DNA of 5,849 nucleotides, taken from assembly GCA_041658465.1 (NCBI GenBank), contig JBBAAC010000157.1:1-5849 (forward strand). The letters are read 5' to 3'. This document shows, in pieces, positions 1 to 4,259 of the stretch. Positions within the stretch are counted from its first letter, which is position 1. Every line of letters starts with the position of its first letter. This DNA comes from JAJZQH01 sp041658465. Its GTDB lineage: Bacteria; UBA10199; 2-02-FULL-44-16; JAAZCA01. The position numbers and the translations under genes are program-made. The notes under the pieces are model-generated. The model worked only from the letters and a program-made list of their open reading frames with translations, made no database searches and had not been told where the DNA came from.

Positions 1-1
1 C

Positions 2-30
2 TTGATATCAAAGGGAAATCGAGTACTATC
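2..30 (+). promoter_or_regulatory. weak promoter-like sequence and palindrome before the first lipoprotein gene
   Basis: A perfect 10-bp palindrome, TTGATATCAA, lies at 2-11. Its TTGATA (2-7) resembles a -35 box, and TACTAT (24-29) is a poor -10 match at a 16-bp spacing. If this were the promoter, transcription would start almost at the ATG at 36, giving a leaderless message. That fits the lack of a Shine-Dalgarno site at normal distance: AAGGG at 11-15 is about 20 bases upstream. The true promoter may equally lie outside the window. Confidence 0.2.
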
Positions 31-35
31 AGCAT

Positions 36-1112
36 ATGCGTAAAACCCGCGTGGCCGCAGCGCTCGCCCTCATCATATTCTGCTCCGGATGCTGGAATCC
101 GTTCAGGAATCCTTTCAGCAACCCGTTCGGCGGAGGCGGCGATGACAAGCCGGATATCACTCCAAGCCGCGTAATTCAGCCCGCGAAGAAATTTGCGGTG
201 GCAACCGGCGGCGTCATGTCCGGCCGCGACGAGCTCGTCATATTCGGCGTGAACGGCGAGCCTCGCGACTTCGGGTCGTCCGAACTCGTATGCACGCCGG
301 AGAGCAACATCGTAGGGCTCACCCTGAGAAACGGGTATCTCACCCAGGCAGCCGGCAGCGGTGTCGCCATCGTAGCGTTAAAGCCTGGCGTGGTCGGCAT
401 CAAGTGCAAGCTCGACGGCACCGACATGGATGAGATCTACGAAGTGACCGTCCCGCCTCAGTCGCTCATACAGATCCTCGTGGCAGAGGCCAGCCAGCAG
501 CTGGCAGAGGAGGCCGTGATCGACGAGGATGTCGGGGCCGATGTCGTGGCGCTCGACAGCGTTAGTCCCACGGCTACCGCGCTGGGCTCCGTCATCAGGA
601 GGAGGATCGATCTCATAGACCGCGATGACAAGCCGGAACTCTTTGGGGCGGACCCCACGGACTACAACGAGAACCCGCCCGCATCGTATTATGATGCGGT
701 GATCATGGCCAAGGACCAGTTCTCGCCGACCAACGAGACCGATCCGACCTACGAGACCTTCGTGGAGGCAAGTCAGCGCAGGCTGCTCACCGGAGAGATG
801 CTTGTGGCCTACGACCAGGCGGTGATAACTGCCGCGGGCATATTCAACGGCGACGTCCTGGACAATACCGGCAATGCGTTTGCGTTCCTCTCTCCGACCC
901 AGGACCAATGGAACGCGATAGCCCAGGCGTTCACGGTCGCTTCATTGGACATACCGGCGAATGCCGGCTTCACGGACGCATCGTTCCCGGATCTTGCGCC
1001 GATCCAGATACTGATCCAACCCGATGTGTGGAAATACGACGACGGAAGGCCGGCGTTCGTCTTCGCGCGCATCCGGCTCGACAACACCTTCGCGGTGGTA
1101 AACACGCCGTAA
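36..1112 (+). CDS. Lipoprotein with Ig-like domain and putative divergent SleB-type (Hydrolase_2) domain
   Basis: The 358-residue product starts with a basic n-region (MRKTR), a hydrophobic stretch and a lipobox-like FCSGC, so Cys19 is the likely lipidation site and the protein is probably membrane anchored and periplasm- or surface-facing. A linker with three NPF motifs (residues 21-31) and a GGGG run follows. Residues about 55-140 look like a bacterial Ig-like (Big_2) domain, ending in an ALKPGVVGIKCKLDG segment and a YEVTV strand. Residues about 143-295 carry, in order, motifs resembling SleB-type cell-wall hydrolases: ILVAEAS (candidate catalytic Glu151), LGSVIRRRI, AVIMAKDQFSPT and AAGIFNGDVLDNTGNAFAF. 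Compared with the family there is an insertion of roughly 20 residues after Glu151, and the usual LNR is RRR, so activity is uncertain. The start is fixed by an in-frame stop at 3-5 with no other start codon before 36. The gene converges on the FG-GAP gene. The coding and lipoprotein calls are firm; the enzyme family is an inference. Confidence 0.85.
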   Translation: MRKTRVAAALALIIFCSGCWNPFRNPFSNPFGGGGDDKPDITPSRVIQPAKKFAVATGGVMSGRDELVIFGVNGEPRDFGSSELVCTPESNIVGLTLRNGYLTQAAGSGVAIVALKPGVVGIKCKLDGTDMDEIYEVTVPPQSLIQILVAEASQQLAEEAVIDEDVGADVVALDSVSPTATALGSVIRRRIDLIDRDDKPELFGADPTDYNENPPASYYDAVIMAKDQFSPTNETDPTYETFVEASQRRLLTGEMLVAYDQAVITAAGIFNGDVLDNTGNAFAFLSPTQDQWNAIAQAFTVASLDIPANAGFTDASFPDLAPIQILIQPDVWKYDDGRPAFVFARIRLDNTFAVVNTP

Positions 1113-1128
1113 GCGCCCTCACCCCATC

Positions 1129-2934
1129 TTATCTAATCTGAGCGCCTGAGACCGATGTGCCGAATGAATCGTTGTCAGCCAAGCCCGTATGTTTCGCATT
1201 GTTGCCAGATTTAGATGAATAGACATACACAGCGCCCTTCTTGTTTTCAGCGCGTGCGCCTACCACAAAATCCGCCTTGCCATCGCCATCGATATCTCCG
1301 ATCCCCGATATGCTGAAGCCAAAATGACCGCTTGCGACGGCACCCTGGTTAGTCATGGTACCGCCTGCTTTGTAGACATCTATGTTTCCGTTCGGCACGA
1401 CGTAAGGAGCGCCGACAATTAAATCAGCCTTACCATCGCCATCCACATCCCCGACTATTGCCACTGCATGGCCAAAATCGCCGTCCTGCTGTGATCCGGA
1501 ATGCTTGGTCCCATCTGTGAGAACAGTAGTAGAACTGAGCTTCTTGCCTTGAAACTCATACGCTGCCCCTGTTTCGTTTGTCTCATCCGGGGCGCCCACA
1601 ACAATATCATCAACGCCATCGCCGTCTGTATCGCCGCCGCCCGCAACCGATAAACCGAAGCTGGAGTTCATTACTCCGGTTATCGCGACAAGCGCATCAG
1701 TGGTCTTGAGATTAGCATCTTTCAATATTTTGCTGCTGAATACATACGCCTTGCCTGCGATCGTGTTAGGCTTCCCAGGCGCCCCCACTATTATGTCTGG
1801 AACCTTGTCGTCATCCACATCCCCCGCGGCTGCTACTGATGAACCGAAATAACTGTTGGCCTCACCGAGAATAATCGCCTTTGCCACCGTATCCGCCATA
1901 ATCCCGACATTCGGCCCGATCTTGAGAAAGTCCTTCCCGTTGAAAATATATACCCTGCCGATATTGGAGCTATAACTTGGAGAACCGACAATGATGTCAT
2001 CGTATCCGTCATTGTCCAGATCGCCTGCCCCTGCCAAGGCCGCTCCAAAAGTTACGTGACCGACTGCCCATTGACCGATAATACCAGCATCTGCCTTGGA
2101 TGTATCGACATCCCCCATAAGATTCTTGCCGCTGAAGCCATAGATGGCCCCTACACCAGGGTTCTGATATTTTTCTTGTGGCGCGCCTACCACGACGTCT
2201 GCATATCCATCTGCATCCAGGTCTCCAACGATCGCAACGCTTTGACCTAATTTGGCATTGGCCTGCGATCCCTTTATGGTCGCCATTATTTTCCCGCCGG
2301 AAAGCGTGTTGCCGCTGTACACATAGGCAGCGCCTTTGCTGTTATCCACTCCCGGGGCGCCCACCACAAAATCCGGCACGCCGTCGCCGTTCACATCGCC
2401 CAGTGTCATGGTGGTGAATGATTTGTCTACAGGCTCGATCGCGCCGCCGGTGTCGGAGAGCGCGTCCTTTGAAATCTGAAGGGCGTATTTGGTCTTCGGG
2501 ACCAATTTCTTTTCTGGCTTGAAGACCATCGTCTTCTTGTCGGCCCACGTGATTGCGCCGGTCACCTTGTTGCTCTTGGGATCGAGCAGCGAGAATGCCT
2601 TCTCAACAGCCTGCGCGTTCATATCATCTGAGAACGTGGCCTTGATCGAAAGGACAAGCGGGCTATGCGGGTCATCCTGCACATCGGCCTCAGTGTTGTT
2701 GAGATATAAGAGCTTGAGCCCTACGGTGGGGACTGCAGCATTGGCCTCGACTGCGCCCGAGCTGCCCGCGGCTCCGCTCACGCCGCTCGTGCTGCCGCCG
2801 AAATTGATATTCAGATCAGCTGGCACCGAGCCATCGCCGCCCTTTGAATGACATCCCACAAATACGACAGAGACGAGGAGCAGGATCGCCGCAAGACATA
2901 CCGCGCTGAGACGAGCGCTTATCCTTTTAAACAT
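1129..2934 (-). CDS. FG-GAP repeat lipoprotein: Big_5-like Ig domain plus seven-bladed integrin-alpha-type beta-propeller
   Basis: Starting at 2934 the product is 601 residues. It has a basic n-region (MFKRISARL), a hydrophobic core and FVGC, giving Cys28 as lipidation site, then a Gly/Ser-rich linker (about 31-66). Residues about 71-175 resemble the Big_5 (SbsA-type) Ig domain, with ATFSDDMN, WADKKTMVFKP and YALQISKDALSD. Seven calcium-loop motifs of the form GDxDxDGxxD begin at residues 179, 237, 304, 371, 434, 495 and 546, nearly all followed by a VGAP-type turn and a YVYSG-type strand; this is the hallmark of FG-GAP blades. The C-terminus ends in FGTSVSGAQIR, the opening strand of a blade without its calcium loop. 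A start at 2997 would add 21 residues, but they would spoil the signal peptide, and only the 2934 ATG has a strong ribosome binding site. The likely location is the outer surface or periplasm, with a binding or adhesion role; the ligand is unknown. By eye the gene has more A/T-ending codons than its neighbours. Confidence 0.92.
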   Translation of the reverse strand: MFKRISARLSAVCLAAILLLVSVVFVGCHSKGGDGSVPADLNINFGGSTSGVSGAAGSSGAVEANAAVPTVGLKLLYLNNTEADVQDDPHSPLVLSIKATFSDDMNAQAVEKAFSLLDPKSNKVTGAITWADKKTMVFKPEKKLVPKTKYALQISKDALSDTGGAIEPVDKSFTTMTLGDVNGDGVPDFVVGAPGVDNSKGAAYVYSGNTLSGGKIMATIKGSQANAKLGQSVAIVGDLDADGYADVVVGAPQEKYQNPGVGAIYGFSGKNLMGDVDTSKADAGIIGQWAVGHVTFGAALAGAGDLDNDGYDDIIVGSPSYSSNIGRVYIFNGKDFLKIGPNVGIMADTVAKAIILGEANSYFGSSVAAAGDVDDDKVPDIIVGAPGKPNTIAGKAYVFSSKILKDANLKTTDALVAITGVMNSSFGLSVAGGGDTDGDGVDDIVVGAPDETNETGAAYEFQGKKLSSTTVLTDGTKHSGSQQDGDFGHAVAIVGDVDGDGKADLIVGAPYVVPNGNIDVYKAGGTMTNQGAVASGHFGFSISGIGDIDGDGKADFVVGARAENKKGAVYVYSSKSGNNAKHTGLADNDSFGTSVSGAQIR

Positions 2935-2945
2935 ATCCACCTCCC
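2935..2945 (-). promoter_or_regulatory. strong ribosome binding site deciding the FG-GAP gene start
   Basis: Read on the minus strand the sequence is GGGAGGTGGAT directly before the ATG at 2934. GGAGGT (2944-2939) lies 4 bases from the start codon and matches the 16S anti-Shine-Dalgarno sequence. This is the reason for choosing 2934 over the upstream ATG at 2997. Confidence 0.8.
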
Positions 2946-3157
2946 GGCCGTGCCACCCCCGTGCCGGCCATAAATAACCACATTTATAAATAAGCAAACA
3001 GCGTGCCAGTATTCACTCTGAAATATCTGTTGTAAAACAATGCGTTAAATCTGTCATAAAAGCTGCCGCCCGCTCATATTGATAAAATCAGCATCCGCCG
3101 TCAAAAAATGGACAGTTGAGACAAGGGCACGTCTAAAAACCTGCTTGTAAGTTTGTT
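2946..3157. other. intergenic leader and upstream region of the FG-GAP gene
   Basis: I see no convincing coding sequence. Next to the ribosome binding site is a GC-rich stretch (2943-2970) with repeated GTGCC and a weak CCGGC/GCCGG inverted repeat. Beyond it lies an A/T-rich part (2970-3060) with TTTATAAA, suited to a promoter. The piece at 3061-3157 shows no recognisable feature and leads into the ATTCCC repeat. Confidence 0.5.
3008..3036 (-). promoter_or_regulatory. candidate sigma70-type promoter of the FG-GAP gene
   Basis: On the minus strand TTTACA (3036-3031, five of six matches to TTGACA) is followed after exactly 17 bases by AATACT (3013-3008, four of six matches to TATAAT). It is about 75 bases upstream of the start codon, in an A/T-rich segment. 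The -10 match is modest and the host consensus is unknown. Confidence 0.3.
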
Positions 3158-3218
3158 ATTCCCGCGAAAGCGGGAATCCCATGTAATCTTTGGATTCCCG
3201 ATTAAAGCATTCGGGAAT
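3158..3218. repeat. dRS3-like ATTCCC inverted-repeat element
   Basis: The element has four half-sites: ATTCCCG (3158-3164), CGGGAAT (3171-3177), ATTCCCG (3194-3200) and CGGGAAT (3212-3218). The first pair forms an 8-bp perfect stem (ATTCCCGC/GCGGGAAT) closed by GAAA, and fits the known Neisseria dRS3 consensus ATTCCC-N8-GGGAAT exactly. The second pair is a 7-bp stem with an 11-base loop. The middle half-sites also pair with each other (GGGAATCC, 3172-3179, with GGATTCCC, 3192-3199). The element starts 28 bases beyond the ATPase stop codon. There is no U-rich tail on either strand, so it is not a classical terminator. Confidence 0.75.
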
Positions 3219-3245
3219 GACGTCGAACGTGACACGCGAGTTTAT

Positions 3246-4097
3246 TCACCGGCGCTCCGCGACATCGTCCGCAGCCACCCTCGGCGGCAGACCCAAGTCC
3301 GAGCCAACGCCCTCGATCAAGTCAGCGCCGAGAGGGAGCTGCGTCTTTCTGACATACCCTTCGAAGAGGGCGTTGTCGCATATCACGTTCACGAGCCGCG
3401 GGTTTCCGCGGGAGAGGGCGTTGATGGCCTCAAACGCGGCCGCAGAAAATATCTGCTGGCTCGTGCCCGCGTGGAAGAGCCGGAAGCGGACGTAATCGAC
3501 GAGCACGTCAGGCGGGAAGTTCTTGAGCTGAAACCGGACCGCCATTCGCTGTTTGAGCGCGGGCTCGCCAGACAGGCATTTGTCGAGCTCGTTCATTCCG
3601 AACATCACTATCGAGAGCAGCTTTGCATCCGAAAGTTCCAGGTTAAGGAGCCCCCGCACCTCTTCGAGCACCTCCGGCTTTCGCAGCATGTGCGCCTCGT
3701 CGATGAGGATGGCCGCCTTGCGGCCGGATTCGGCGATGGAGTTGAGGCGATCGTAGAGCCTGCCAAGCAGTTCGACCTTGCTGCCGCTTGCATCCGCAAC
3801 GCCGAGCTGCTGGGCGATGCGGCGCACCATCCACTCGCCCGTGACATCGGCATGGAGCACGACGATGAGCGCTGCCTCGTACTGCTCCTCGGGCAGGGCC
3901 TCGAGCAGCCTGCGCGCAAGGAGCGTCTTGCCGGTGCCCACGTCGCCCACCAGCACCGCGAGCCCGCGCATACCCTCGACCGCGTGCTTGAGGCGCATGA
4001 ATGCCTGATCGTGCTGATCGTTGTGATAATAGAAGTTCGTCAGCGGCACGATCGAGAACGGCTCCTGCTGAAGGCCGTAATATTGAAGGTGGTCCAT
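3246..4097 (-). CDS. ExeA/GspA-like AAA+ ATPase
   Basis: The 283-residue product opens with the typical ExeA N-terminus (YYGLQQEPFSIVP, residues 6-18), followed by HNDQHDQAFMRLKHAV. Walker A is GDVGTGKT (51-58), Walker B is ILIDEAH (130-136, with Asp133 and Glu134), and LKQRMAVRF (181-189) gives a candidate arginine finger at Arg184. GNPRLVNVICDNAL (231-244) matches the family's C-terminal small-domain motif with a sensor-2-type Arg234. In type II secretion, ExeA/GspA uses ATP and a peptidoglycan-binding part to help insert the secretin. Here only the ATPase portion exists: I see no transmembrane segment and no peptidoglycan-binding domain, and the last about 20 residues (PPRVAADDVAERR) look disordered. 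An in-frame TGA at 4106-4104 makes the ATG at 4097 the only upstream start; AGGAG lies 10 bases before it. The gene is downstream of the TPR genes on the same strand, separated by a repeat cluster. The family is secure; the exact system served is not. Confidence 0.92.
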   Translation of the reverse strand: MDHLQYYGLQQEPFSIVPLTNFYYHNDQHDQAFMRLKHAVEGMRGLAVLVGDVGTGKTLLARRLLEALPEEQYEAALIVVLHADVTGEWMVRRIAQQLGVADASGSKVELLGRLYDRLNSIAESGRKAAILIDEAHMLRKPEVLEEVRGLLNLELSDAKLLSIVMFGMNELDKCLSGEPALKQRMAVRFQLKNFPPDVLVDYVRFRLFHAGTSQQIFSAAAFEAINALSRGNPRLVNVICDNALFEGYVRKTQLPLGADLIEGVGSDLGLPPRVAADDVAERR

Positions 4098-4112
4098 GGT
4101 TGTTCAACTCCT
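4098..4112 (-). promoter_or_regulatory. ribosome binding site of the ATPase gene, abutting the repeat cluster
   Basis: On the minus strand AGGAG (4112-4108) precedes the ATG at 4097 by 10 bases, slightly longer than usual. It directly follows the 3' arm of the hairpin at 4113-4135, and the last Gs of that arm extend the purine run to GGGAGGAG. The repeat border therefore appears to contribute to, or sit against, the translation start signal. Confidence 0.5.
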
Positions 4113-4135
4113 CCCTCCCCTTTGTAAGGGGAGGG
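4113..4135. repeat. perfect hairpin, 10-bp stem
   Basis: CCCTCCCCTT (4113-4122) and AAGGGGAGGG (4126-4135) are exact inverted copies around a 3-base loop (TGT on the plus strand, ACA in the minus-strand transcript). It is the first unit of the cluster and lies immediately 5' of the ATPase ribosome binding site in the transcript, where it could shield the 5' end or influence translation. Confidence 0.8.
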
Positions 4136-4146
4136 TAAGGGAGGGG
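4128..4146 (+). other. G-quadruplex motif
   Basis: GGGGAGGGTAAGGGAGGGG has four runs of at least three G separated by loops of 1, 3 and 1 bases, a canonical short-loop quadruplex pattern. It is on the plus strand, the template strand for the ATPase gene, and it overlaps the 3' arm of the 4113-4135 hairpin, so the two structures would compete. Confidence 0.5.
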
Positions 4147-4154
4147 TAGCGGTT

Positions 4155-4175
4155 CTCCCCCTTTGTAAGGGGGAG
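4155..4175. repeat. perfect hairpin, 9-bp stem
   Basis: CTCCCCCTT (4155-4163) and AAGGGGGAG (4167-4175) are exact inverted copies with the same TGT loop as the 4113-4135 hairpin. This is the second unit of the cluster. Confidence 0.8.
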
Positions 4176-4183
4176 TCAGAGGG

Positions 4184-4201
4184 GGTAGATCCTGATCTAC
4201 C
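4184..4201. repeat. central inverted repeat of the cluster
   Basis: GGTAGATC (4184-4191) pairs with GATCTACC (4194-4201) around a 2-base centre. It is the symmetry axis between the second unit and the inverted third unit, and pairing continues outwards through G-rich and C-rich sequence with bulges. Confidence 0.7.
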
Positions 4202-4215
4202 TCCCCCCGCCCCTC

Positions 4216-4235
4216 CCTGCCTGCCGGCAGGCAGG
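4216..4235. repeat. perfect 20-bp palindrome nested in the third repeat unit
   Basis: CCTGCCTGCCGGCAGGCAGG is its own reverse complement with no loop. In units one and two TTTGTAAG runs straight into the G-rich part. In the inverted third unit this palindrome sits exactly at that junction, as if inserted there. Confidence 0.8.
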
Positions 4236-4259
4236 CTTACAAAGGAGGGGGATGAACAG

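Larger units (their letters stand above)
4113..4251. repeat. composite palindromic intergenic repeat cluster
   Basis: Three diverged copies of one unit fill the gap between the ATPase and TPR genes. Each contains CCTTTGTAAG: 4119-4128 and 4160-4169 in direct orientation (41-bp period), and 4236-4245 inverted. Copies one and two continue through G-rich sequence to GGGGTAG. Copies two and three face each other around GTAGATC-CT-GATCTAC (4185-4200), so 4155-4251 can fold as one long cruciform. A 20-bp palindrome interrupts the third copy. The cluster begins eight bases after the TPR stop and ends against the ATPase ribosome binding site. I see no protein-coding signal, and no U-run that would make it an intrinsic terminator. 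It resembles REP/MITE-like dispersed palindromes in general form. Confidence 0.8.

Noticed and set aside
139..637. 16-base exact direct repeat in the first gene (139-154 and 622-637)
   Set aside because: It only reflects a shared DDKP(D/E) peptide; no flanking structure suggests recombination or function, and it may be coincidence.
378..908. Minus-strand open frame (176 codons) inside the first lipoprotein gene
   Set aside because: The plus-strand frame has a signal peptide, lipobox and domain-like sequence; this antisense frame has none.
2935..2997. Extended start of the FG-GAP gene at 2997
   Set aside because: The extra 21 residues would precede a good lipoprotein signal peptide, and the ATG at 2934 has a near-perfect ribosome binding site.
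3158..3177. Terminator of the ATPase gene
   Set aside because: The 8-bp GC-containing stem is followed by AACAAAC in the transcript, not by a U-run. It fits a dispersed repeat better, though it might still protect the message end.
3153..4127. Long plus-strand open frame (324 codons) opposite the ATPase gene
   Set aside because: It is antisense to a gene with intact Walker A/B and ExeA motifs, starts inside the dRS3-like repeat and encodes Arg/Glu/His-rich sequence with no recognisable domain.
4113..4251. Intrinsic terminator or CRISPR array in the repeat cluster
   Set aside because: The hairpins lack a following U-run in either direction, and the copies have no regular spacers or constant repeat length.
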